Source of the DNA: DASRSS01 sp963799045
Lineage (GTDB): Bacteria > Actinomycetota > Actinomycetes > Mycobacteriales > Jatrophihabitantaceae
Length of the DNA stretch: 64,000 nucleotides
NCBI GenBank assembly: GCA_963799045.1
Contig: CAWCVN010000008.1
Span: 1-64,000, forward strand
Direction: 5' to 3'
The notes beneath the pieces are model-generated. The model was not told where the DNA came from, searched no databases, and worked only from the letters and a program-made list of their open reading frames with translations. This document shows positions 53,800 to 62,669 of this stretch, in pieces. The first letter of the stretch is position 1. Each line of letters opens with the position of its first letter. The translations under genes were made by a program, and so were the position numbers.

Positions 53800-54462
53800 G
53801 TGACCGACGACCAGCCGTTGCCCCCCGCCCCGACCGACGCGCGGACGGTCGGCGTCGGCTTCGACCGATTGCCGGGCTGGCTGTCCGGGTTCGTCGCCCG
53901 GCACGGCGGCGCCGCCGTCGCGGCCGACGGGCAGACCGTGCTGCTGACCGGCGCGGACCGGGCGCGTGCCTGGGTGCGTGTGCCGTTCCCGCCGATGCGC
54001 TCGGACGTCGACGAGCCGGTGGCCGAACTGGTCGCCCACGTGCAGCGTCGGCGGATCGTCGGCGTGGTGCTCGTCCGGCGCGGCGGGTACGCGGCCGGTG
54101 TGTTCGCCGGAACGGAGCTGGTCGCCTCGAAGGTCGGGTCCAGCTACGTGCAGAGCAACACGCGGGCCGGCGGCTGGTCGCAGCAGCGGTACGCCCGGCG
54201 CCGCGCCAACCAGGCCGCGGCCGCGTTCGCCGACGCGGCCGACGTCGCCGCCCGGATCGTGCTGCCTCGCCTGCCCGATCTCGACGCGGTGGTCTGCGGC
54301 GGCGATCGACTGGCCGTCGACGCCGTGTTGGCCGATCCCCGCCTCGAACCGTTGCGAGCGCTGGTCACCGGGCCGCTGCTCGCCGTGCCGGACCCGAGGC
54401 TGCGGGTGCTCGAGGCCAGTGCGCGGATGTTCCGCTCCGTGCAGATCCGGTTGGTGCCGTAA
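53800..54462 (+). CDS. acVLRF1-type peptidyl-tRNA hydrolase (Vms1-like release factor)
   Basis: 220 residues from GTG 53800. GGWSQQRYARRRANQAAAAFADAADVA is the hallmark loop of actinobacterial Vms1/VLRF1-type proteins, related to eRF1, whose conserved Gln hydrolyses peptidyl-tRNA on stalled large ribosomal subunits. The N-terminal part (residues ~15-110) and the C-terminal VVCGGDRLAVDAVLADPRLEPL region complete the fold. It begins 5 bp after the permease stop, so co-transcription is likely, though no functional link is obvious. Confidence 0.82.
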   Translation: MTDDQPLPPAPTDARTVGVGFDRLPGWLSGFVARHGGAAVAADGQTVLLTGADRARAWVRVPFPPMRSDVDEPVAELVAHVQRRRIVGVVLVRRGGYAAGVFAGTELVASKVGSSYVQSNTRAGGWSQQRYARRRANQAAAAFADAADVAARIVLPRLPDLDAVVCGGDRLAVDAVLADPRLEPLRALVTGPLLAVPDPRLRVLEASARMFRSVQIRLVP

Positions 54463-54541
54463 CTGCGGGAGAGGGCGCAAGCCGGTCTGGTAGGGATGGA
54501 AGTATGCACAGCGAGACCCACGCGGCGACCGGGAGACGACG

Positions 54542-56179
54542 ATGGCTGACCAGCAGTTGACCCGGCGCCCGGCGTGGAGCCGCCTGCGCGATCATCACAC
54601 CGAGATCGCGACCACCCACCTGCGCGAGCTGTTCGCCGACGACGCCGGGCGCGGCGAGCGGCTGACGGCCGAGGCCGCCGGCATCCTTCTCGACTACTCG
54701 AAGAACCGGATCACCGACGAGACGCTGTCGCTGCTGGTGGAACTCGCCGAGCAGAGCGGGCTGCGCGAACGCATTGATGCGATGTTCACCGGCCAGAAGA
54801 TCAACGTAACCGAGCAGCGTGCGGTACTGCACGTCGCACTGCGGGCGCCCAAGAGCGCCCGGATCGACGTGGACGACATCGATGTCGTCCCGGCCGTACA
54901 CGAGGTCCTCGACCGGATGGGTGAGTTCGCCGAGCGGGTGCGCGCCGGCCGGATGCTCGGTCACACCGGCAAGTCGATCCGCAACATCGTCAATATCGGG
55001 ATCGGCGGTTCGGACCTCGGGCCGGTGATGGCCTACGAAGCGCTGCGTCACTACAGCGATCGCAAGCTGAGGTTCCGGTTCGTGTCCAACGTCGACGGGA
55101 CCGACTTCGCCGAGGCCACGCGGGACCTGGATCCGGCCGAGACCCTGTTCATCGTCTCGTCGAAGACGTTCACCACGCTCGAGACCATGACCAACGCGGC
55201 GACCGCGCGGGACTGGCTGGTCGAGGCACTCGGCGACAGCTCCGCGGTGGCGCGGCACTTCGTTGCCGTCTCGACGAACACGCAGGCGGTCGAGGCGTTC
55301 GGCATCGACGTCATGAACATGTTCGGTTTCTGGGACTGGGTCGGTGGGCGCTACTCGATGGATTCCGCCATCGGGCTGTCGACGATGATCGCCATCGGCG
55401 TGGACGGTTTCGCCGAGCTGCTCGCGGGCTTCCACGAGATGGATGAACACTTCCGCACCGCGCCGTTCGCACAGAACCTGCCGGTGCTGCTCGGCCTGCT
55501 CACCGTCTGGTACGTCGACTTCTTCGGGACGCAGACCCAGGCCGTGCTGCCCTACGACCAGTACCTCAAGCGCTTCCCGGCCTACCTGCAGCAGCTGACG
55601 ATGGAGTCCAACGGCAAGCACGTGACGCTGTCCGGTGCGTCGGTCGACTACGCGACCGGTCCGGTCTATTGGGGCGAGCCGGGGACCAACGGGCAGCACA
55701 GCTTCTACCAGCTGATCCACCAGGGAACGGAGCTGATCCCGTGCGATTTCATCGGCTTCACCCACTCGCTCAATCCGCTGGGGCGCCATCACGACCTGCT
55801 GACGGCCAACGTGTTCGCGCAGACCGAGGCGCTGGCCTTCGGCAAGACCGCCGAGCAGGTCGTGGCGGAGGGGACGCCGGACTGGCTGGTGCCGCACCGG
55901 GTGTTCGAGGGCAACCGTCCGTCGAACACGCTGCTGATCGATCGCCTCACCCCCCGCGCGCTCGGCGCTCTGGTCGCCCTTTACGAGCACAGCGTGTTCG
56001 TCCAGGGGACGGTGTGGAGTGTCAACTCCTTCGATCAGTGGGGCGTCGAACTGGGCAAGGTGCTGGCGAAGAAGGTGGCCGACGAGCTGTCGGCCACCGA
56101 CGAGCCACACCTGGCCCACGACAGCTCTACCAACGCATTGATTCGCAGGTACCGCGCGGCAGCGCGCGATACGAAATAG
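54542..56179 (+). CDS. pgi: glucose-6-phosphate isomerase
   Basis: 545 residues. Motifs: VNIGIGGSDLGPVMAYEAL (sugar-phosphate loop), FRFVSNVDGTDFAEAT, SSKTFTTLETMTNA (SIS domain), WVGGRYSMDSAIGLS, and GEPGTNGQHSFYQLIHQGT with the catalytic Glu/His region; Lys in the C-terminal NSFDQWGVELGKVLA signature. It interconverts glucose-6-P and fructose-6-P. It lies 30 bp upstream of gnd, so pgi and the NAD-type 6-phosphogluconate dehydrogenase probably form an operon linking glycolysis and the pentose phosphate pathway. The frame is intact. Confidence 0.96.
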   Translation: MADQQLTRRPAWSRLRDHHTEIATTHLRELFADDAGRGERLTAEAAGILLDYSKNRITDETLSLLVELAEQSGLRERIDAMFTGQKINVTEQRAVLHVALRAPKSARIDVDDIDVVPAVHEVLDRMGEFAERVRAGRMLGHTGKSIRNIVNIGIGGSDLGPVMAYEALRHYSDRKLRFRFVSNVDGTDFAEATRDLDPAETLFIVSSKTFTTLETMTNAATARDWLVEALGDSSAVARHFVAVSTNTQAVEAFGIDVMNMFGFWDWVGGRYSMDSAIGLSTMIAIGVDGFAELLAGFHEMDEHFRTAPFAQNLPVLLGLLTVWYVDFFGTQTQAVLPYDQYLKRFPAYLQQLTMESNGKHVTLSGASVDYATGPVYWGEPGTNGQHSFYQLIHQGTELIPCDFIGFTHSLNPLGRHHDLLTANVFAQTEALAFGKTAEQVVAEGTPDWLVPHRVFEGNRPSNTLLIDRLTPRALGALVALYEHSVFVQGTVWSVNSFDQWGVELGKVLAKKVADELSATDEPHLAHDSSTNALIRRYRAAARDTK

Positions 56180-56209
56180 CCCGCGCGGCTCGTCGATAGG
56201 GGATTCACT

Positions 56210-57229
56210 ATGCAGCTAGGCATGGTCGGCCTGGGCCGGATGGGCGCCAACATCGTCCGCCGGATCATGCGCGACGGGCACACCGCCGTCGCCTTCGACA
56301 CCAACCCGGAGGTGGTCGCCACGCTCGCCGGCGAGGGCGCGACCGGTGCGAACACCCTGGCGGAGTTCGTCGCTGCGCTGGACAAGCCCCGGGTGGCGTG
56401 GGTGATGATCCCGGCCGGCATCACTGACAAGGTAGTGCAGCAGCTCGCCGGCCTGATGGAGGACGGCGACATCATCATCAACGGCGGCAACTCGAACTAC
56501 CGAGAAGACGTCGACCGGGCGAACGCCTTGCGTGCCAAGGGGATCTCCTATCTCGACGTCGGCACGAGCGGCGGCGTGTGGGGTCTCGAACGCGGCTACT
56601 GCCTGATGATCGGCGGCGACGACCATGCCGTGGCGCACTGCGCGCCGCTGTTCGCCTCGATCGCGCCGGGTGCGGGTGAGGCTGAGCGCACCCGCGGTCG
56701 CAGCGGGGAAATGGCACCGGAGGAGCAGGGCTGGCTGCACTGCGGGCCGAGCGGAGCCGGTCACTTCGTGAAGATGGTCCACAACGGCATCGAGTACGGC
56801 GTCATGGCCGCGTATGCGGAGGGCTTGAACGTCCTGGAGCACGCCGACGCCGGCGTGGATACGCAGGAGCATTCGGCCGAGGTCACCCCGCTCGATCAGC
56901 CGCAGTACTACGAGTACGACCTGGACCTCTCCAAGATCACCGAGGTGTGGCGGCGCGGTTCGGTGATCGCGTCGTGGCTGCTGGACCTGACGGCCGATGC
57001 GCTGTGCGGCAACCCGTCGCTGGAGGGAATCGCCGGGCGGGTGTCCGACTCGGGCGAGGGGCGGTGGACGGTCAAGGCCGCGATCGACGAGGGTGTGCCG
57101 GTGCCGGTGTTGTCCGCGGCGCTGTTCGCCCGGTTCTCCAGCCGCGGCGAGGCCGTCTACGCGGACAAGCTGCTCTCGGCGATGCGTAAGGAGTTCGGCG
57201 GCCACGTGGAGCTGCCCACAGGCGAGTGA
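56210..57229 (+). CDS. gnd: 6-phosphogluconate dehydrogenase, short (YqeC/GntZ-like) type
   Basis: 339 residues. Rossmann loop MVGLGRMGANIVRRIMRDGH, GGNSNYREDV, DVGTSGGVWGLERGYCLMIGGD and the catalytic Lys/Asn motif GAGHFVKMVHNGIEYG. The C-terminal helical domain is short (~300-340 residue class, usually NAD-linked and dimeric or tetrameric), unlike the 478-residue enzyme encoded on the other strand. Oxidative decarboxylation of 6-phosphogluconate to ribulose-5-P. It follows pgi by 30 bp. Cofactor preference is from family knowledge. Confidence 0.92.
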   Translation: MQLGMVGLGRMGANIVRRIMRDGHTAVAFDTNPEVVATLAGEGATGANTLAEFVAALDKPRVAWVMIPAGITDKVVQQLAGLMEDGDIIINGGNSNYREDVDRANALRAKGISYLDVGTSGGVWGLERGYCLMIGGDDHAVAHCAPLFASIAPGAGEAERTRGRSGEMAPEEQGWLHCGPSGAGHFVKMVHNGIEYGVMAAYAEGLNVLEHADAGVDTQEHSAEVTPLDQPQYYEYDLDLSKITEVWRRGSVIASWLLDLTADALCGNPSLEGIAGRVSDSGEGRWTVKAAIDEGVPVPVLSAALFARFSSRGEAVYADKLLSAMRKEFGGHVELPTGE

Positions 57230-57236
57230 GGCGAGA

Positions 57237-57300
57237 GGAGCGCGAGCTTGCTCGCGCTCCCGAGCCGATCGAGCCTGTTGACCGATGGGCGAAGCCCATC
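57237..57300. terminator. two consecutive perfect hairpins between convergent dehydrogenase genes
   Basis: GGAGCGCGAGC-TT-GCTCGCGCTCC (57237-57260) is an 11-bp perfect stem, and GATGGGC-GAA-GCCCATC (57284-57300) a 7-bp stem. They lie just after the gnd stop and before the convergent gndA stop (57346), so they can terminate both. A ~27-nt segment around the second hairpin (57269-57295) recurs with a few changes at 57316-57342. Confidence 0.7.
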
Positions 57301-57345
57301 GCCGATCACAGGCGGTCGAGCGTGTTGGTCGATGGGCGAAGCGTT

Positions 57346-58782
57346 TCAGGCGGGGTGTTCGGCGCGGTCGCCGGCCCACTCGACGTGGAAGGTCCCCTCG
57401 CGGTCGACGCGCCGGTAGGTGTGCGCGCCGAAGTTGTCGCGCAGGCCCTGGATCAGCGCTGCGGGCAGCCGCCCGGCGCGCAGCGCGTCGTAGTAGGCCA
57501 GCGACGAGGCGAACGCCGGGGTTGGCAGGCCGGCCAGCGCCGCCTTCGACACCACGCGACGCCAGGACGCGACGCCGGAGCGCACCGCGTCGGCGAAGTA
57601 CGGGGCGACCAGCAGCGACGGCAGCGCCGGGTCGGCCTCGTAGGCCTCGCGGATACGGTCCAGGAAACGGGCGCGGATGATGCAGCCGCCGCGCCAGATC
57701 GTGGCCATCGCGCCACGGTCGATGTCCCAGCCGTACTCCGTACTGCCCGCTGTGATCAGGTCGAAGCCCTGTGCGTAGGCAACCACCTTCGACGCGTACA
57801 GCGCGCGCCGGACGTCCTCGACGAACGAGTCGGCGGCCTCGAACGGGTCGAGGTCGGAGCCGAACGTCGTGCGCGCCGCCTCGCGCTGGCCGACGTGACC
57901 GGACAGCGAGCGGGCGAAGGTCGCCTCGGCGATGCCGGTGATCGGCACACCGAGGTCGAGCGCGGTCTGCACGGTCCAGCGACCGGTTCCCTTCTGCTCG
58001 GCCTCGTCGCGGACGATGTCGACGAACGCCCGGCCGGTGGCACCGTCCTCGTGGGCGAGCACGTCAGCGGTGATCTCGATCAGGAACGATTCGAGGTCGC
58101 CCTCGTTCCAGGCGCGGAAGACCCCGGACAGCTCGCCGGGTGTCGCGTCCAGGCCCGCGCGCAGCAGGTCGTAGGCCTCGGCGATCAGCTGCATGTCGGC
58201 GTACTCGATGCCGTTGTGGACCATCTTGACGAAGTGCCCGGCGGCGTCCGGCCCGACGTGCACGCAGCACGGGGTGCCGTCCACCTGGGCGGCGATGGAC
58301 TCGAAGATCGGGCCGAGCTTGGCGTACGACTGGGGCGATCCGCCCGGCATGATCGACGGGCCGAGCAGCGCGCCCTCCTCGCCGCCGGAGACCCCGCAGC
58401 CGACGAAGTGCAGGCCCTTCTCGCGCAGCGTGGCCTCGCGGCGGCGGGTGTCGGCGTAGTGCGCGTTGCCGCAGTCGATGACGATGTCGCCCTCGTCCAG
58501 CAGCGGTACCAGCTCGTCGATCACCGCATCGGTCGGCCCGCCGGCCTTCACCATCACGATCACCGCGCGCGGGCGTTTCAGTGAGTCGACGAACTCGGCC
58601 ATCGACTCGCTGGGCACGAAGCTGCCCTCGCCGCCGTGCTGCTCGACCAGGCTGCGGGTGCGCTCGGGTGAGCGGTTGTGCAGGGCGACGACGTGTCCGT
58701 GCCGCGCCAGGTTGCGCGCCAGGTTGCGGCCCATGACCGCCAGGCCGGTGACGCCGATGTCCGCGCTCGCCGAATTCGTCAT
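57346..58782 (-). CDS. gndA: NADP-type 6-phosphogluconate dehydrogenase, decarboxylating (long form)
   Basis: 478 residues. Rossmann loop TGLAVMGRNLARNLARHGH with HNRSPERT (NADP 2'-phosphate pocket), DCGNAHYADTRRR, GVSGGEEGALLGPSIMPGGS, catalytic GHFVKMVHNGIEYADMQLIAEAY, and the long C-terminal helical domain (AYASKVVAYAQGFDLITAGS, IWRGGCIIRARFLDRI). The third step of the oxidative pentose phosphate route. It is convergent with the short 6PGDH at 56210. Two families side by side imply separate cofactor or flux roles. Confidence 0.94.
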   Translation of the reverse strand: MTNSASADIGVTGLAVMGRNLARNLARHGHVVALHNRSPERTRSLVEQHGGEGSFVPSESMAEFVDSLKRPRAVIVMVKAGGPTDAVIDELVPLLDEGDIVIDCGNAHYADTRRREATLREKGLHFVGCGVSGGEEGALLGPSIMPGGSPQSYAKLGPIFESIAAQVDGTPCCVHVGPDAAGHFVKMVHNGIEYADMQLIAEAYDLLRAGLDATPGELSGVFRAWNEGDLESFLIEITADVLAHEDGATGRAFVDIVRDEAEQKGTGRWTVQTALDLGVPITGIAEATFARSLSGHVGQREAARTTFGSDLDPFEAADSFVEDVRRALYASKVVAYAQGFDLITAGSTEYGWDIDRGAMATIWRGGCIIRARFLDRIREAYEADPALPSLLVAPYFADAVRSGVASWRRVVSKAALAGLPTPAFASSLAYYDALRAGRLPAALIQGLRDNFGAHTYRRVDREGTFHVEWAGDRAEHPA

Positions 58783-58841
58783 GGCACCACCCTATGGGTG
58801 ACAGCTAGCGTCGGCATCGAGCCGAGCGAGAGGGGAAGGCC

Positions 58842-59534
58842 ATGGCCGAAGTGCGGATCACCGTGCGCGGCAGCGCGGAGCTGACCCACCCGCCCGAGCT
58901 GGCGACGGTGCACATCGAGGTCGCCGAGGAGGGTGGGGAGCGGGCCGCGGTGCACCGGTCGGTGAGCGAGACCGCGACCCGGCTGGCGGGCGAGATCGCG
59001 GTGCGCGCGGAGGGGGCGACGCCGTCGGTCACCCGCTGGTCGAGCGAGCAGGTGCGGACCTGGAGCTACCGGGAACCGACGAAGTTCGGCGGCAGCGGGG
59101 TGGTGCACCACGCGGCAGTCGCGTTCGAGGTCTGCTTCGTGCCCGGCGGCGACACGTCGGTGGACCCGGACGAGATGCCGGACTTCGGCGACCTCGACGC
59201 GTGGTTGTCCGCTGCGGTTGCGCTGTCCGGCGTCGAGATGCGGCACATCGACTGGGCGCTCACCGACGCTCACCGCACCGAGCTGACCGACCGCGCCCGC
59301 ACACTCGCCGTCCGCGACGCGCACGAGCGCGCGGCCGCGTACGCGCGAGACCTGAACCTGGCGACGGTGCGCCCGGTAGAGATCGCCGACCCCGGCCTGC
59401 TCGGCACGCCCGGGGAGCCGCCCGGGCGGTTGATGCGGGCCGCCTTTTCGACGTCCGGTGGAATGGAGGTGGAGCTCCGGCCGCAGCCGATCGTCGTTCG
59501 TGCCGAGGTCGACGCCCGCTTCGTCGCGGAGTGA
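58842..59534 (+). CDS. SIMPL-domain (DUF541) protein
   Basis: 230 residues. ITVRGSAELTHPPELATVHIEVAEEG begins the SIMPL fold; WSSEQVRTWSYREP and DAHERAAAYARDLNLATVRPVEIAD are typical internal segments. There is no signal peptide, unlike many Gram-negative SIMPL proteins. Members bind partner kinases or have unclear roles. It starts 17 bp upstream of the amidohydrolase gene and could share its transcript. Confidence 0.82.
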   Translation: MAEVRITVRGSAELTHPPELATVHIEVAEEGGERAAVHRSVSETATRLAGEIAVRAEGATPSVTRWSSEQVRTWSYREPTKFGGSGVVHHAAVAFEVCFVPGGDTSVDPDEMPDFGDLDAWLSAAVALSGVEMRHIDWALTDAHRTELTDRARTLAVRDAHERAAAYARDLNLATVRPVEIADPGLLGTPGEPPGRLMRAAFSTSGGMEVELRPQPIVVRAEVDARFVAE

Positions 59535-59551
59535 TCAGTAGGTTGGGGCGT

Positions 59552-60766
59552 ATGACTCAACTTCGCGCCAGCGTGGCCGTCGTCGGCGGCCGGGTGATGC
59601 CCGCCGGAGATGCGCCGGCGATCGACAACTGCACCGTGCTCGTCACCGACGGGCTGATCACCGCGGTCGGCCCGGACGTCGTGGTGCCCGACGGCGTGGA
59701 GGTCGTCGATGCCTCAGGCCGCTGGGTGCTGCCCGGCTTCATCGACGCGCACGCCCACGTTGGCGTGCACGAGGAGGGCGAAGGCCCGGCCGGCAACGAC
59801 GTCAACGAGATGACCGACCCGAACGGCGCCCGGCTGCGGGCGCTGGATGCGATCAACCCGACCGAGGTCGGCTTCGACGACGCCCTGTCCGGCGGCGTGA
59901 CGACCGTGGTGGTCAAGCCGGGCAGCGGCAACCCGATCGGCGGGCAGACCGTCGCGATCAAGACCTGGGGCCGGATGGTCGACGAGATGGTGGTCAAGTC
60001 GCCGGCCAGCGTGAAGAGCGCCCTCGGCGAGAACCCCAAGCGCGTGTACGGGGAGAAGAAGCAGCTGCCCTCGACGCGCCAGGGCGTGGCTGCCGTCATC
60101 CGCGACGCGTTCATCAAGGCGCAGGACTACCAGGCTCGCCGCGATGCGGCCGCGGCGAATGCCGAGCCGTTCGACCGTGACGCCACCTGTGAGGTGCTGG
60201 TGCGCGTGCTCGCCGGTGAGCTGCCCTGGTGCCAGCACACCCACCGCGCCGACGACATCGCCACCGCGCTGCGGCTGGCCGAGGAGTTCGGCTACCGGCT
60301 GATCGTCAACCACGCGACCGAGGGGTTCCTGCTCGCCGACGTGCTGGCCGAGCGCAACATCCCGTGCATCGTCGGGCCGCTGTTCACCGCCCGCGCGAAG
60401 GTCGAGTTGCGTGAGCGAACCCTGGCCAACCCCGGCCGGCTCGCCGCTGCGGGGGTGCAGGTCGCGCTCACCACCGACCACCCCGTGGTGCCGGTCAACT
60501 TCCTGGTCCACCAGGCGACGCTCGCGGTCAAGGAGGGCATGACTCGCGCGGACGCGCTGCGCTCGTTGACCGTGCACCCGGCCGCGATGATGGGGCTGGG
60601 CGACCGGGTGGGCGCGCTGGCCCCCGGGCTGGACGGCGACATCGTGATCTGGGACGGCGATCCGCTCGATGTCATGAGCAGGGCGGTGCAGGTGTTCGTC
60701 TACGGTGTGCCCGTGTACGAGTGGCGCGACGGCGCGGGCGTCACCAAGAGCCGTTACCGAGTCTGA
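59552..60766 (+). CDS. amidohydrolase family protein (imidazolonepropionase-like)
   Basis: 404 residues from ATG 59552. GRWVLPGFIDAHAHVGVHEEG gives the metal-binding HxH (AHAH), WCQHTHRADDIATAL and LIVNHATEGFLLADVL further metal/His positions, and VALTTDHPVVPVNFL the Asp. SRAVQVFVYGVPVYEW closes the small beta domain. Similar to uncharacterised amidohydrolases near imidazolonepropionase; substrate unknown. It converges on glyA with a nested inverted repeat in between. Upstream frame to 59201 lies inside the SIMPL gene and is not used. Confidence 0.9.
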   Translation: MTQLRASVAVVGGRVMPAGDAPAIDNCTVLVTDGLITAVGPDVVVPDGVEVVDASGRWVLPGFIDAHAHVGVHEEGEGPAGNDVNEMTDPNGARLRALDAINPTEVGFDDALSGGVTTVVVKPGSGNPIGGQTVAIKTWGRMVDEMVVKSPASVKSALGENPKRVYGEKKQLPSTRQGVAAVIRDAFIKAQDYQARRDAAAANAEPFDRDATCEVLVRVLAGELPWCQHTHRADDIATALRLAEEFGYRLIVNHATEGFLLADVLAERNIPCIVGPLFTARAKVELRERTLANPGRLAAAGVQVALTTDHPVVPVNFLVHQATLAVKEGMTRADALRSLTVHPAAMMGLGDRVGALAPGLDGDIVIWDGDPLDVMSRAVQVFVYGVPVYEWRDGAGVTKSRYRV

Positions 60767-60783
60767 GACCTGAACGGCTCACG

Positions 60784-60851
60784 CGAGTGGCGCGTTTCAG
60801 GGCCGAGTGGCGCGATATTTCGCGCCACTCGAGGGCCTAACGCGCCACTCG
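60784..60851. terminator. nested inverted repeats of CGAGTGGCGCG, bidirectional terminator or palindromic repeat
   Basis: CGAGTGGCGCG occurs at 60784-60794 and 60804-60814, and its complement at 60821-60831 and 60841-60851. The inner pair forms a perfect 12-bp stem (CGAGTGGCGCGA with loop TATT, 60804-60831) and the outer pair can form a second stem. It lies between the convergent amidohydrolase and glyA stops. Confidence 0.75.
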
Positions 60852-60864
60852 GCGAGGAAGTCGC

Positions 60865-62328
60865 TCAGTTGAGGTCGAGGCCGGGGTAGAGCGGGTTCGC
60901 GTCCAGCAGCTCGTTCGCGGCCGCGTGCGTCTTCTCGGCGACACCGTCGGCCAGCGTGTACTTCGCCTTGGACGTCCCCCCGCTGGCGGCAGCGGCCGGG
61001 GTCGTGGCCGAGAGCACGTCGACGATCAGCTCGGCCACCCGGTCGAAGTCGCTGGCGCCGAAGCCGCGTGAGGTCAGCGCCGGCGTTCCGATCCGGACGC
61101 CGGAGGTGTACCAGGCGCCGTTCGGGTCGCGCGGGATCGCGTTGCGGTTGGTCACGATGCCCGAGTCGAGCAATGCCGACTCCGCTTGCCGCCCGGTCAA
61201 CCCGAACGTCGAGACGTCGATCAGCGCCAAATGGTTGTCGGTGCCACCCGTGACCAGCCGCGCGCCGCGGCGCATCAGCCCCTCGGCCAGCGCCACCGCG
61301 TTGTCGGCCACGTTGCGCGCGTAGGTCTGGAACATCGGCTGGCGCGCCTCGGCCAGCGCGACCGCCTTCGCCGCCATCACCTGGCCGAGCGGGCCACCGA
61401 GCACCATCGGGCAGCCCCGGTCGACCGCGTCGGCGAACTCCGGCTGGCACAGCACCATGCCGCCGCGCGGCCCGCGCAGCGACTTGTGCGTGGTCGTGGT
61501 GGTGACATGGGCGTGCGGCACCGGATCGAAGTCGCCCGTGAACACCTTGCCGGCGACCAGTCCGGCGAAGTGCGCCATGTCGACCATCAGCGTCGCCCCG
61601 ACCTCGTCGGCGATCTCGCGCATCTTGGCGAAGTTGATTCGCCGCGGGTACGCCGAATAGCCGGCGATCAGCACCAGCGGTCTGAACTCGCGGGCGCGGG
61701 CGGCCACCGCGTCGTAGTCCAGCAGTCCGGTCTCGGGATCGGTGCCGTAGGAGGACTGGTGGAACATCTTGCCGCTGATGTTCGGGCGGAAGCCGTGCGT
61801 GAGGTGGCCCCCGGCGTCCAGCGACATGCCCAGCGCCCGCTGGTCGCCGAGCGCCTTGCGCAGCGCCTGCCAGTCGTCCTCGGACAGGTCGTTGACGTGC
61901 TTGGCGCCGGCCTCGGCCAGGGCGGGCGACTCGACGCGCTGGGCCAGGATCGCCCAGAACGCTACGAGGTTCGCGTCGATGCCCGAGTGCGGCTGGACGT
62001 AGGCGTGCGGCGCGCCGAACAGTGCCGTGGCGTGGTCGACGGCCAGCTGCTCGACGGTGTCGATGTTCTGGCAGGCGGCGTAGAAGCGGTGCCCGATCGT
62101 GCCCTCGGCGTACTTGTCGGACAGCCAGTTGCCCATGGTCAGCAGCACCGCCGGCGATGCGTAGTTCTCACTGGCGATCAGCTTCAGCGACGCCCGCTGG
62201 TCGGCCAGTTCGGCGCGGATGGCAGCGGCGATGTTCGGCTCGACGGCGCCGATGACCTCCAGTGCGCTGCGGTAGGCGCTGGACGCGATCCGCGCGTCGT
62301 AGGGCAGGGTGTTGTGGTTCTCGGGCAT
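60865..62328 (-). CDS. glyA: glycine/serine hydroxymethyltransferase
   Basis: 487 residues, a long actinobacterial form (~420 in E. coli) with extra N-terminal residues and a ~40-residue insertion around residues 145-190 (HVNDLSEDDWQALRKALGDQ). Motifs: LIASENYASPAVL, YAEGTIGHRFYAACQNIDTVE, DMAHFAGLVAGKVF and the PLP lysine in TTTTHKSLRGPRGGM. It interconverts serine and glycine, making 5,10-methylene-THF for purine and thymidylate synthesis. ATG 62328 follows GGAGGCGCGCC. Expression is probably controlled by a ZTP riboswitch ~30 bp upstream. Confidence 0.95.
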   Translation of the reverse strand: MPENHNTLPYDARIASSAYRSALEVIGAVEPNIAAAIRAELADQRASLKLIASENYASPAVLLTMGNWLSDKYAEGTIGHRFYAACQNIDTVEQLAVDHATALFGAPHAYVQPHSGIDANLVAFWAILAQRVESPALAEAGAKHVNDLSEDDWQALRKALGDQRALGMSLDAGGHLTHGFRPNISGKMFHQSSYGTDPETGLLDYDAVAARAREFRPLVLIAGYSAYPRRINFAKMREIADEVGATLMVDMAHFAGLVAGKVFTGDFDPVPHAHVTTTTTHKSLRGPRGGMVLCQPEFADAVDRGCPMVLGGPLGQVMAAKAVALAEARQPMFQTYARNVADNAVALAEGLMRRGARLVTGGTDNHLALIDVSTFGLTGRQAESALLDSGIVTNRNAIPRDPNGAWYTSGVRIGTPALTSRGFGASDFDRVAELIVDVLSATTPAAAASGGTSKAKYTLADGVAEKTHAAANELLDANPLYPGLDLN

Positions 62329-62354
62329 GGCGCGCCTCCATCGTCCGGTGTCTT

Positions 62355-62432
62355 AGGCACCCAGGCGCGCGGCTGTGTCCTCGTCAGCCGCTCCCCGGTG
62401 GTGCACCACCTTAAACGCCAGTCACGGCTCGC
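62355..62432 (-). promoter_or_regulatory. ZTP (pfl) riboswitch upstream of glyA
   Basis: On the minus strand: CCGTGACTGGCG, then GGTGGTGCACCACC hairpin, CCGGGGAGCGGC, and ~20 nt later GCCGCGCGCCTGGGTGCC. These are the conserved blocks of the ZTP/ZMP-sensing pfl riboswitch (GUGACUGGCG, CCGGGGAGCG, CCGCCUGGG-like). ZMP accumulates when 10-formyl-THF is short, so the switch would raise glyA expression in one-carbon starvation. The glyA ATG is at 62328. Confidence 0.88.
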
Positions 62433-62669
62433 GGTCAGCATAGCCACCGCGGCAGTGCCCGGTCCGGCCGCGGGGGCCGCGCAGGGGCTCGGGTCGCCGA
62501 GGCACTGGTAAGGCGGGCGGGACGGCGCTGGGGTCGCGGCGATGGGCCCGTCCACGCTCTCGTTGCCGTCCTCGGCCCGCCTCACAGCGAGCCTGCCCGT
62601 GCTGTGTTCAGGGCAACAGGGTCCTTCGGCCCATGCGACACAGGTATTAGGACGACCTACTATTCGGGT
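62433..62669. other. intergenic region between ZTP riboswitch and acyl-CoA dehydrogenase
   Basis: This divergent gap should hold the glyA promoter (minus) and the dehydrogenase promoter (plus). GTATTAGGACGACCTACTATTCGGGT just before the 62670 ATG could contain a -10 element (TACTAT), but no firm assignment is possible. No other gene or RNA was recognised. Confidence 0.4.
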
